Shown: one piece after another, positions 41,637 to 48,498 of the stretch
Numbering within the stretch: position 1 is the stretch's first letter
How the letters are laid out: each line of letters begins with the position of its first letter
NCBI GenBank assembly: GCA_045542115.1
Contig: JAZQKK010000027.1
Span: 1 to 64,000 of the forward strand
Origin: RGIG995 sp045542115
GTDB lineage: Bacteria > Bacillota > Clostridia > Oscillospirales > UBA644
Direction of reading: 5' to 3'
Length of the DNA: 64,000 bases
The notes under the pieces: generated by a model
What the model was told of the DNA's origin: nothing
Database searches by the model: none
The model's input: only the letters and a program-made list of their open reading frames with translations
Translations under genes and position numbers: made by a program

Positions 41637-41656
41637 GGAAAATTTTGTAGTTCGGT

Positions 41657-42472
41657 TTAATAGTGAATGGTGACCTCGCTGCGGGGCGTGGGGCGATTTT
41701 CCAAACGGAGCCGGTCGGCAATCATTGCAATAAATTCCGAGTTGGTGGGCTTGCCCCTCGTTCCGCTGACCGAATACCCAAACAGCGACGTCAAGGTCTC
41801 CACGTTCCCCCGGTCCCAAGCCACCTCGATGGCGTGACGGATGGCCCGTTCTACCCGAGAGGGCGTAGTCTTGAACTCTTTTGCAATGGTGGGATAAATG
41901 ATTTTCGTCACCCCGTTGATAACGTCCGGGTCGTTTATCGCCATCAGAATGGCACGGCGAACGTACTGATACCCTTTCACGTGAGCGGGGATGCCTACCT
42001 CTAATATAATAGAGGTGACCTGCTTTTCCAAATCCGCGGCATTGACGGGAAGATTAAAGACCTTACCCGATTCCTCGCTGTGGGTATGCTCCTCGGTATA
42101 CAATTGCAAAATCCGTTCTTTCAAGATTTCATAATCCACCGGTTTGACCATACAGTAATCGGTTCCCGCCGCCACTAAATTGCGAATCACCGAAACGGTA
42201 GATAAGGCGGACAGAGAAATGAAATGGACCTTATGAGGGGCCTCGATACGGGTGGCTCTGCGAAGAAACGACAGACCGTCGGACTGCTCCAACATTACGT
42301 CGAACAGAACCACGTGGGGCGATTGCATTGCCAAAATCTCCAAAGCCGCTTCCGCATCGGGAACGCTTCCCACGATACGAAACCCAAAGTTTTTCAGAAC
42401 GGTTTGACATTGCAGACGGGTGTCGGTTTGGCTGTCTAAGATAAGAATCTTAATTTTGTTTTCGGTTTCCAT
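41657..42472 (-). CDS. spo0A: Sporulation master regulator Spo0A
   Basis: Response regulator that starts sporulation. The 271-residue protein begins at the ATG at 42472 after GAAGGAG. The receiver domain has the phospho-acceptor Asp58 (VVLFDVMLEQSDG), the switch Ser/Thr in FISLSAL and Lys110 (MVKPVD). The C-terminal Spo0A DNA-binding domain is diagnostic: ILEVGIPAHVKGYQYVRRAI, KEFKTTPSRVERAIRHAIEVAWDRG, GKPTNSEFIAMIADRL. In the acidic pocket the usual Asp-Asp pair reads Asp13-Ser14. It is transcribed alone and divergent from rplU. Confidence 0.97.
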   Translation of the reverse strand: METENKIKILILDSQTDTRLQCQTVLKNFGFRIVGSVPDAEAALEILAMQSPHVVLFDVMLEQSDGLSFLRRATRIEAPHKVHFISLSALSTVSVIRNLVAAGTDYCMVKPVDYEILKERILQLYTEEHTHSEESGKVFNLPVNAADLEKQVTSIILEVGIPAHVKGYQYVRRAILMAINDPDVINGVTKIIYPTIAKEFKTTPSRVERAIRHAIEVAWDRGNVETLTSLFGYSVSGTRGKPTNSEFIAMIADRLRLENRPTPRSEVTIHY

Positions 42473-42520
42473 TGTGATTTCTCCTTCGTGTTGTGTGTGT
42501 TTGTTTGTTTTTTCCAGCAA

Positions 42521-42549
42521 ATTATAGCAAAATGCCGGGGAAACTGCAA
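42521..42549 (-). promoter_or_regulatory. spo0A vegetative-type promoter
   Basis: TTGCAG (42544-42549), 17 nt, TATAAT (42521-42526) on minus. No clear Spo0A box was seen beside it. Confidence 0.65.
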
Positions 42550-42795
42550 GGGGAAAAATGTCGTACGCCCCTTGCAACCGCCGGACACCCTTCCCCCTCC
42601 CTCGTCTGCTTGCACAAAACCTCGACAGGATTCCCTGGATTGCCTTTGGTAAAATTTGCCATATAATTGCGAATATAATCTTTTTTCCCCTTTTTTTGTC
42701 CGTCGATTTTAAGGGGGATTTTTTTGTGGATTTCTTGGCGATTTTTTGAAAATGTGAAAAAAAACCGAAAAAACGTACTTTTTTCAGAAGCGGTC
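42550..42795. other. A+T-rich spacer between spo0A and rplU promoters
   Basis: No convincing gene. A possible plus promoter, TTGCCT-16-TATAAT, ends near 42667, followed by a CCCC/GGGG inverted repeat (about 42687-42717) with a T-run. This could mark a very short RNA, but the evidence is thin. Confidence 0.3.
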
Positions 42796-42824
42796 TTGAC
42801 AGACCCTATGATTTATGATATAAT
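42796..42824 (+). promoter_or_regulatory. rplU-rpmA promoter, full consensus
   Basis: TTGACA (42796-42801), 17 nt, TATAAT (42819-42824). Confidence 0.85.
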
Positions 42825-42831
42825 AATCAAC

Positions 42832-42892
42832 GCCGCATAGAAAAGGTTCCGAAAAGGGGGCTCCCCTACCTTCATAGCGAGTCTTAATAAAA
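42832..42892 (+). promoter_or_regulatory. Ribosomal protein L21 leader
   Basis: The ~65-nt leader contains the strings CGCATAGAAAAGGTTCCGAAAAGGGGGCTCCCC that I associate with the Firmicute L21 leader RNA. It lies directly between the promoter and rplU. The presumed function is autoregulation by L21. Confidence 0.75.
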
Positions 42893-42904
42893 TGAGGTAA
42901 AAGA

Positions 42905-43216
42905 ATGTACGCAGTGTTTGAAACAGGCGGAAAACAGTACAAAGCTGCCGTCGGTGACGTTCTGTTCATCGAAAAGCTGAATGTTGAAGCCGGTGAAACC
43001 GTGAAGTTCGACAAGGTCCTGCTCGTCTCCGATAACGGCGAAGTCAAGGCCGGAACTCCCTACGTCAATGGTGCCGTCGTCGAAGCCAAATTGGAAAAGA
43101 ACGGCAAAGGCAAGAAGATTCGTATCTTCAAGTACAAGGCAAAGAAAACTTACCGCAGACGCATCGGTCACAGACAACCTTACTCCAAGGTCGTCATCAC
43201 CGCTGTTAACGCGTAA
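42905..43216 (+). CDS. rplU: 50S ribosomal protein L21
   Basis: Large-subunit protein, 103 residues: MYAVFETGGKQYKAAVGDVL, VLLVSDNGEVKAGTPYVNGA, IRIFKYKAKKTYRRRIGHRQ. It is preceded by a full-consensus promoter and an L21 leader. In most Firmicutes a small protease gene (prp) separates rplU from rpmA; here only 18 nt lie between them, with an RBS for L27 (CAGGAGGT). Confidence 0.98.
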   Translation: MYAVFETGGKQYKAAVGDVLFIEKLNVEAGETVKFDKVLLVSDNGEVKAGTPYVNGAVVEAKLEKNGKGKKIRIFKYKAKKTYRRRIGHRQPYSKVVITAVNA

Positions 43217-43234
43217 TCAGGAGGTGCAGTAAGA

Positions 43235-43495
43235 ATGGCTCATAAGAAAGGTGTAGGCTCGACTAAAAACGGTCGTGACTCCGAATCCAAACGACTCGGC
43301 GTAAAGCGTGCTGACGGTCAGTTCGTTCTCGCCGGTAACATTCTCGTTCGCCAGAGAGGCACCAAGATTCATCCCGGTGTCAACGTGGGCAAAGGCTCCG
43401 ACGACACTCTGTTTGCTCTGAAAGACGGCAAGGTTAAGTTCGAAACCTTCAAGAAGAACAAGACCCGCGTCAACATCTTTGAAGTAGAACAGTAA
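43235..43495 (+). CDS. rpmA: 50S ribosomal protein L27
   Basis: Large-subunit protein at the peptidyl-transferase centre, 86 residues: AHKKGVGSTKNGRDSESKRLG, AGNILVRQRGTKIHPG. It starts directly at MAHKK, without the ~9-residue N-terminal leader (ending in FFA-type cleavage site) found in many Firmicutes. That agrees with the absence of the processing protease gene prp between rplU and rpmA. A strong terminator follows. Confidence 0.98.
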   Translation: MAHKKGVGSTKNGRDSESKRLGVKRADGQFVLAGNILVRQRGTKIHPGVNVGKGSDDTLFALKDGKVKFETFKKNKTRVNIFEVEQ

Positions 43496-43503
43496 AAAGG
43501 AAG

Positions 43504-43537
43504 GACTCCGAATTTCGATTCGGAGTCTTTTTGTTTT
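43504..43537 (+). terminator. rplU-rpmA terminator
   Basis: A 10-bp stem, GACTCCGAAT/ATTCGGAGTC (43504-43513 with 43518-43527), a TTCG tetraloop, then TTTTTGTTTT. Confidence 0.93.
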
Positions 43538-43541
43538 CCTC

Positions 43542-43570
43542 TTGCTTTTTGATAGAATTTGTGCTATACT
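43542..43570 (+). promoter_or_regulatory. Promoter of zinc-ribbon membrane protein
   Basis: TTGCTT (43542-43547), 17 nt, TATACT (43565-43570). Confidence 0.65.
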
Positions 43571-43600
43571 GATAATAGAAACCTCGGAAGGAGACAAACT

Positions 43601-44116
43601 ATGAAACATTGTCCTTACTGTAACAATTCAATGGAAGACGCCGCATTATTCTGCTCCCAATGTGGGCAAAAATGGGAACAGCCCGTTTCTTCCTCCCCGG
43701 AACCCGACGAAAAAGAAAAGGCATTTTACGTTTTTCGCAGAAATCTGCGACACGAACGGAAATGTTGGAGCATTTTCGGAAAAGTCTGGGTGGGATTTTG
43801 CATCTTTTTTGCCGCATTTTCCATTCTGTATCTGATGCTCTCCCTCGGCCTGGAAAGTCCGGTTCTATCTATCTTTGCCTTGGAATTTTTCCTGTATCCC
43901 GTTTTACTTTTACCGGCGGCCATCATCAACCTGGTAATGGCAAACAAAATCACCGGCTACTTAAACGCCCTGGAAACCGACCCCAACCCGGCGGTGGAGC
44001 GGTGCGGAGCCGTGTGGCTGATTGTCCTGAGTGCCCTGTTTAACAATATTGCACTGATTTTCGTGATTATGAATTTCATCCACGTCAAAACCAATAAGGA
44101 CCTTTTAATAAAATAA
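43601..44116 (+). CDS. Zinc-ribbon membrane protein of unknown function
   Basis: A 171-residue protein starting at ATG 43601 after GGAAGGAG. An N-terminal zinc ribbon (CPYCNNSMEDAALFCSQCGQ) and a charged linker are followed by two or three hydrophobic helices (residues ~65-115 and 140-160) and a short basic tail. Such zinc-ribbon/transmembrane proteins are widespread and uncharacterised in Clostridia. It is a single-gene unit with its own promoter and terminator, inserted between rpmA and obg, which are usually adjacent. Confidence 0.82.
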   Translation: MKHCPYCNNSMEDAALFCSQCGQKWEQPVSSSPEPDEKEKAFYVFRRNLRHERKCWSIFGKVWVGFCIFFAAFSILYLMLSLGLESPVLSIFALEFFLYPVLLLPAAIINLVMANKITGYLNALETDPNPAVERCGAVWLIVLSALFNNIALIFVIMNFIHVKTNKDLLIK

Positions 44117-44128
44117 GTTATTTTGAAC

Positions 44129-44162
44129 GACGGAAGAACCCATCTTCCGTCTCTTTTTTTTG
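44129..44162 (+). terminator. Terminator of zinc-ribbon gene
   Basis: A 9-bp stem, GACGGAAGA/TCTTCCGTC, then CTCTTTTTTTT. Confidence 0.9.
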
Positions 44163-44197
44163 AGAAAGGAAAAAGAACGTTACCCATTCCCACCCCC

Positions 44198-44226
44198 TTG
44201 ATTTTTGTAGAAATTTGTGGTATACT
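44198..44226 (+). promoter_or_regulatory. obg promoter
   Basis: TTGATT (44198-44203), 17 nt, TATACT (44221-44226). Confidence 0.7.
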
Positions 44227-44264
44227 ATAATTTAGAATAGTATGCAATCAAACGGAGATTGATT

Positions 44265-45539
44265 ATGTTTATTGACAGTACGAAACTTTATTTGAAAGCC
44301 GGGAACGGGGGCAACGGATGCGTGGCCTTCCACCGGGAAAAATACGTAGCGGCCGGCGGACCCGTCGGGGGCGACGGCGGCAAAGGCGGCGACGTAGTCT
44401 TTCAGGTAGACAAAAATCTGAATACCTTGGAGCATTTGCGGTACACCCATCATATGTCTGCCCGGAACGGAGAGGACGGAAAGGGCGAAAAAATGTACGG
44501 CAAATCTGCCGAAGATCTGGTGATTAAGGTTCCCGTGGGCACGTTGATCAAAGACGCCGCCACAGGCCAGGTCATCAAGGATTTGAGCGAAGACGAACCC
44601 TTCATTCTCTGCAAAGGAGGACGGGGAGGTTGGGGAAACCGGCACTTTGCCACCCCCACCCGGCAATGTCCCCGGTTTGCCCGTCCCGGCATTCCCGGAG
44701 AAGAACGGGAAGTCATTTTGGAATTGAAATTGATTGCCGACGTGGGCTTGATTGGGTTCCCCAACGTAGGGAAATCCACCTTGCTCTCGGTGGTTTCCGC
44801 CGCCCGACCCAAAATCGCAAACTATCACTTCACCACCTTGGTTCCCAACCTGGGCGTGGTCTCGGTGGGAGAGGGGCAATCCTTTGTAATGGCGGATATT
44901 CCCGGCGTTATTGAAGGAGCCGCCGACGGAGCAGGTTTGGGCCACGACTTTTTGCGCCATATCGAACGGTGCCGTCTGTTGGTTCACTTGGTAGACGTCT
45001 CCGGGGAAGAAGGCCGGGAACCCATCGAAGATTTTGAAATCATCAACAAGGAATTGGAGCAATTCTCTCCCGAATTGGCCAAACGTCCTCAAATCGTGGT
45101 AGCCAACAAAATTGACGCCTCTATTGAAGAACAGATCGACGAGCTGAAACAGTACGTAGAAGAAAAGGGATATCCTTTCTACGCCATTTCCGCCGCCGCC
45201 CATATGGGAACCCGTGAATTGACCTTGGCCATCTGGAACGCGGTCAAAGAATTGCCCCCCATCAAAGTCTACGAACCGGAATTCGTGGAACCCTCGGACA
45301 CCTTCGACCCCAAAGACCGGTCGGTACGCATCTCCCGCCTCGACGGGAATTATTGGTCGGTGGAAGGGGAATGGCTGCTTCGGATTATGCGGGGTATCAA
45401 TTTTGGGGAATACGAGCAGTTGCAGTATTTCCAAAAAATTCTCCACAACACCGGCGTTATCAAAGAATTGGTCAAAGCCGGCGTCAAAGAAAACGATACG
45501 GTGGATATTTACGGATTTGAATTTGATTTCGTATATTAA
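44265..45539 (+). CDS. obg: GTPase Obg/CgtA
   Basis: Essential ribosome-assembly GTPase. The 424-residue protein starts at ATG 44265 after CGGAG. The Gly-rich Obg fold opens the protein (KAGNGGNGCVAFHREKYV, GGPVGGDGGKGGDVVF, GKGEKMYGKSAEDL). The G domain follows: G1 IGFPNVGKSTLL, G3 ADIPGVIEGA, G4 VANKID, G5 ISAAA. A C-terminal OCT domain (residues ~340-424; LDGNYWSVEG, MRGINFGEYEQLQYF) is present. It heads a compact run: unknown anchored protein, yraN, dipeptidase, phosphoesterase. Confidence 0.97.
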   Translation: MFIDSTKLYLKAGNGGNGCVAFHREKYVAAGGPVGGDGGKGGDVVFQVDKNLNTLEHLRYTHHMSARNGEDGKGEKMYGKSAEDLVIKVPVGTLIKDAATGQVIKDLSEDEPFILCKGGRGGWGNRHFATPTRQCPRFARPGIPGEEREVILELKLIADVGLIGFPNVGKSTLLSVVSAARPKIANYHFTTLVPNLGVVSVGEGQSFVMADIPGVIEGAADGAGLGHDFLRHIERCRLLVHLVDVSGEEGREPIEDFEIINKELEQFSPELAKRPQIVVANKIDASIEEQIDELKQYVEEKGYPFYAISAAAHMGTRELTLAIWNAVKELPPIKVYEPEFVEPSDTFDPKDRSVRISRLDGNYWSVEGEWLLRIMRGINFGEYEQLQYFQKILHNTGVIKELVKAGVKENDTVDIYGFEFDFVY

Positions 45540-45548
45540 GGAGCAGAT

Positions 45549-46433
45549 ATGAAACTTCTGCGAAACTATATCATCGGACTTTCCGTGGTGGCGCTCATCG
45601 CCGTCACCCTTGCGATTCTTTCGGGGCTGGGATACCTGACCCGGGCAGACCAGGTGGTTTTGTCTCCCCAAGACCCGTTTACCGTTCGGGAAGGCGAAGA
45701 GGGACGTCCGGAACTTGCCCAGCGATTCCGGGGGCTTCTCCGTCGGGCAACCCTCCTGGAACACCCTCCGCAGATTCCCGACGGGACCACAGCCATTACC
45801 TTGCAGACCCGAACCGAAGGGGGCGTGTTTGTGGGAGCATATTCGCTGCACATCCTCAGTATGATAGACCGAAACGCCCTGCTGGAAGACTTGCAAGAAC
45901 ACCGGTTTTACAAGGTGGCTGTCCGGGATTTTGAATTGTTTCTCAGTGACGGCAGTTTTGAAGACCTTCCGTTAAAACGGTACGAGTCTCCCCCCTTGGC
46001 GCTGGAAAGTTCCTTCTGGGAGCAAAAACAAATTTTGACCCCTCAATCGGAACACCTAAAACTGTTCACTCCCGACGGGACGGTGCAATCCACCACCCGA
46101 CGGAACGGGACTGGATCCAAAATCCTGCTTTTAACCCGGGAACAGGCATCGCAAAAGCCTACTTTTCGCATTGCCCCCCTTCCCGATGCTTGGTCGCTGA
46201 CGCTCACGGCCGGCAATACCGACATTCTGACCCAAGACCGGGTGAAAATCTCGGAATTGGTCTTCCCCTCCGAGCCGGGAGTTTACACCTATCAACTCAC
46301 CGCCCATTGGGACCTTTCCACCCAGCGGGATTGGTACGGAGATTTGAATTATGTCCTTGAAGTCCATATTACAGAACCGGAACCGGAGCCGGACGTTCCG
46401 GAAAATCCGGACGGGGAAGAAGTCGATTCTTGA
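45549..46433 (+). CDS. Membrane-anchored extracytoplasmic protein, unknown
   Basis: Not recognised. A 294-residue protein starting at ATG 45549 after AAGGAG, 9 nt behind obg. One N-terminal transmembrane helix (residues 7-29) precedes a mostly beta-predicted outside region without obvious motifs, and a C-terminal acidic Pro/Glu tail (EPEPEPDVPENPDGEE). The last 83 nt overlap the start of the next gene in another frame. Co-transcription with obg and yraN does not reveal a function. Confidence 0.78.
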   Translation: MKLLRNYIIGLSVVALIAVTLAILSGLGYLTRADQVVLSPQDPFTVREGEEGRPELAQRFRGLLRRATLLEHPPQIPDGTTAITLQTRTEGGVFVGAYSLHILSMIDRNALLEDLQEHRFYKVAVRDFELFLSDGSFEDLPLKRYESPPLALESSFWEQKQILTPQSEHLKLFTPDGTVQSTTRRNGTGSKILLLTREQASQKPTFRIAPLPDAWSLTLTAGNTDILTQDRVKISELVFPSEPGVYTYQLTAHWDLSTQRDWYGDLNYVLEVHITEPEPEPDVPENPDGEEVDS

Positions 46434-46830
46434 CCTTCCCCCATATGAACGGGGTCTTTATTACGAAGACGTGGTCTGCCGATGGTTAAAGGGGCGGGGA
46501 TATCACATTCTTGACCGAAACTATCGGGGACGGCGGAAGACCGAAATTGACATCATCGCAAAAGACGGAGAAATCTTAGTTTTTATTGAAGTCAAAGCCC
46601 GGCGACGGTTTTCGGTATATTCCCCGTTGCGGGCGGTAGACCATAGAAAACGCCAAGCCCTGGCCCTGGCCATCACCGATTATATGCGACAACTCCAATT
46701 GACCGGCGTCGATATCGAATCGGTCTCCATACGGTACGACCTGGTCGCCGTGGCCTTGGACGAAAACGGGATGCCCTGTGCCATAGACCATTACCTTGCT
46801 TACTTAATTGCCAATAATGAACGTTTTTGA
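46351..46830 (+). CDS. yraN: YraN family (UPF0102) nuclease-fold protein
   Basis: A 159-residue protein with the restriction-endonuclease-like core of the YraN family: GLYYEDVVCRWLKGRGYHILDRNYRG, TEIDIIAKDGEILVFIEVKAR. The E-x-D...E-V-K elements are the presumed active site. It uses ATG 46351, inside the previous gene, with CGGAG 9 nt upstream. No in-frame start codon nearer the conserved core was found, so an ~83-nt overlap is needed. Function is thought to be DNA processing but is not established. The following gene overlaps its stop. Confidence 0.85.
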   Translation: MSLKSILQNRNRSRTFRKIRTGKKSILDLPPYERGLYYEDVVCRWLKGRGYHILDRNYRGRRKTEIDIIAKDGEILVFIEVKARRRFSVYSPLRAVDHRKRQALALAITDYMRQLQLTGVDIESVSIRYDLVAVALDENGMPCAIDHYLAYLIANNERF

Positions 46831-47671
46831 TTTACATTGCGATACCGCAACGGAATTGTACCGGAGAAATCTTTTCTTTGACAATTCCGTGACCCATATC
46901 AATCGGACTACCGTGGGAAAACACCGCCTGACTCAATGCTTTGCGGTGTTTTTTAACGATGCCTCCGATTCACCGCTGGGGATGGACTTTTTTCACGCCG
47001 TAACCGATACGGTCTTTCCTCAATTGCACACCGAAACCGTCACCCCGATTTTGACAGTGGAAGGCGGGGGCGTTTTGGCAACCGACCCCCATTGGATCGA
47101 TGTGCTTGCCGAGAAAAACTGCCGAATGGCGGGGCTTGTATGGAACGGAAAAAATCCGTTGGCTACGGGAGCGATGACCGACGACCGGGCAAAATTAACG
47201 CCCCTGGGCCGAGAATCGGTTTTAGAACTGATTGCCCGCAACATTGCGGTGGACGTTTCCCACTGTTCCGCCGCCGGGACCGAGGAAATCCTTCAATTAA
47301 CCGACGCTCCTATTGTCGCTTCCCACTCCAACGCCAAAGCGGTCTGTCCCCACCCCCGAAATCTGTCCGACGGGGTTGCCCGGGAGATTTTTGCCAGGGG
47401 CGGCCTTGTGGGATTGAATCTGTACCCGGAATTTTTATCCGAACAACCGGCAGGTATTGATGCCGTATTACGGCACGCGGAACACTTTTTTTCTTTGGGA
47501 GGCGAAGACGGTCTTTGTTTGGGATGCGACCTGGACGGTATCGACCGGATGCCTTCGGGAATGAAAGATTTCTCCTCCCTCGCCCTTCTTTACGATGCTT
47601 TTTGCAACGCGTTTTCCCCCCACCTTGCCCGCAAGGTCTTTTATGAAAACGGGGCGGCATTTTTTGTCTGA
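46817..47671 (+). CDS. Membrane-dipeptidase-type peptidase (M19)
   Basis: A 284-residue amidohydrolase-fold protein resembling renal dipeptidase: FDLHCDTATELY (metal His-x-Asp), LTVEGGG (bridging Glu region), GLVWNGKNPLATGA, IAVDVSHCSAAGTEEIL, PIVASHSNAKAVCPHPRNLSD and LGCDLDGIDRMPSGM. The metal ligands appear intact, so a zinc dipeptidase is likely. It starts at ATG 46817, overlapping the yraN stop by 14 nt without a clear RBS, so translational coupling is likely. No signal peptide, hence cytoplasmic. Confidence 0.9.
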   Translation: MNVFDLHCDTATELYRRNLFFDNSVTHINRTTVGKHRLTQCFAVFFNDASDSPLGMDFFHAVTDTVFPQLHTETVTPILTVEGGGVLATDPHWIDVLAEKNCRMAGLVWNGKNPLATGAMTDDRAKLTPLGRESVLELIARNIAVDVSHCSAAGTEEILQLTDAPIVASHSNAKAVCPHPRNLSDGVAREIFARGGLVGLNLYPEFLSEQPAGIDAVLRHAEHFFSLGGEDGLCLGCDLDGIDRMPSGMKDFSSLALLYDAFCNAFSPHLARKVFYENGAAFFV

Positions 47672-47691
47672 TTTCACACAAAGGAGTTTGT

Positions 47692-48363
47692 ATGGCACTT
47701 TACACGATGGCAGATTTTCATCTGTCTTTTTCCACGGAAAAACCGATGGACGTCTTCGGGGAACGGTGGAAAGACCATCCCCAAAAGATTGCGGAACGCT
47801 GGTGCCTGACCGACGACGACACCATCGTTCTTCCCGGAGATTTTTCTTGGGCGATGGACCTGAACCAATTGAAGGATGATATGGAATTTCTCCACCGCCT
47901 TCCCGGGAAGAAAATTCTCTCCAAAGGGAACCACGACTACTGGTGGGAAACGATGGCAAAATTGAATCGGTTTATCGCCGATTACCCCTCTGTCTGCTTT
48001 TTACACAATAATTCCTACACCGTGGGAGATATCAGCATCTGCGGAACCCGCGGCTGGACGCTGGAATCCACCGACGAAGACGAAAAGGTCCTGAACCGGG
48101 AAGTGGGACGGCTGAAAACCTCTTTACAATCCGCAGAAAAGCAACCCGTCGTCTTTCTTCATTATCCTCCCCTGTTTGGAGAATTACGGTGCGAACCCAT
48201 TCTGGAAGTCTTGCAAGAATACGGCGTAAAAGAGTGTTATTACGGCCACCTGCACGGCCCCGGAGCAAGCAGTCTGGCCTTCCAGGGAAACGCCGACGGA
48301 ATCGACTATCGCCTCATCTCCGCCGATGCGTTGGATTTCACCCCCCTGAAAATCCGGGAATGA
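47692..48363 (+). CDS. Calcineurin-like metallophosphoesterase
   Basis: A 223-residue cytoplasmic protein with the five phosphoesterase motifs: ADFHLS (Asp-x-His), VLPGDFSWAM (Gly-Asp), SKGNHDYWW (Gly-Asn-His-Asp), FLHYPP and YYGHLHG (Gly-His-x-His). The start is ATG 47692 after AAAGGAG, 20 nt behind the dipeptidase. Members of this subgroup are common in Clostridia; substrate unknown. It is the last gene of the obg run. Confidence 0.9.
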   Translation: MALYTMADFHLSFSTEKPMDVFGERWKDHPQKIAERWCLTDDDTIVLPGDFSWAMDLNQLKDDMEFLHRLPGKKILSKGNHDYWWETMAKLNRFIADYPSVCFLHNNSYTVGDISICGTRGWTLESTDEDEKVLNREVGRLKTSLQSAEKQPVVFLHYPPLFGELRCEPILEVLQEYGVKECYYGHLHGPGASSLAFQGNADGIDYRLISADALDFTPLKIRE

Positions 48364-48449
48364 CTTGATTTTATGCCGATTTCAAGGCATTTTTGCGACA
48401 AGATTTTAAACTTTCTTCCCAAAGTATGGAAATATATTAAATTATATGC

Positions 48450-48455
48450 TATAAT
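48450..48455 (+). promoter_or_regulatory. tig promoter (-10 box)
   Basis: TATAAT at 48450-48455; the best -35 at 17-nt spacing is TGGAAA near 48427. It probably drives tig-clpP-clpX-lon-engB. Confidence 0.5.
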
Positions 48456-48498
48456 ATCCATTACGAAAGATTATTCTTAAAATAGCAAGGAGTAACTG

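Noticed and set aside
42558..42749. Short plus-strand frame between spo0A and rplU
   Set aside because: No RBS, atypical composition and overlap with promoter-like sequence.
44232..45902. Long minus-strand frame opposite obg
   Set aside because: Obg on the plus strand is unmistakable; the antisense frame has no recognisable features and spans two genes.
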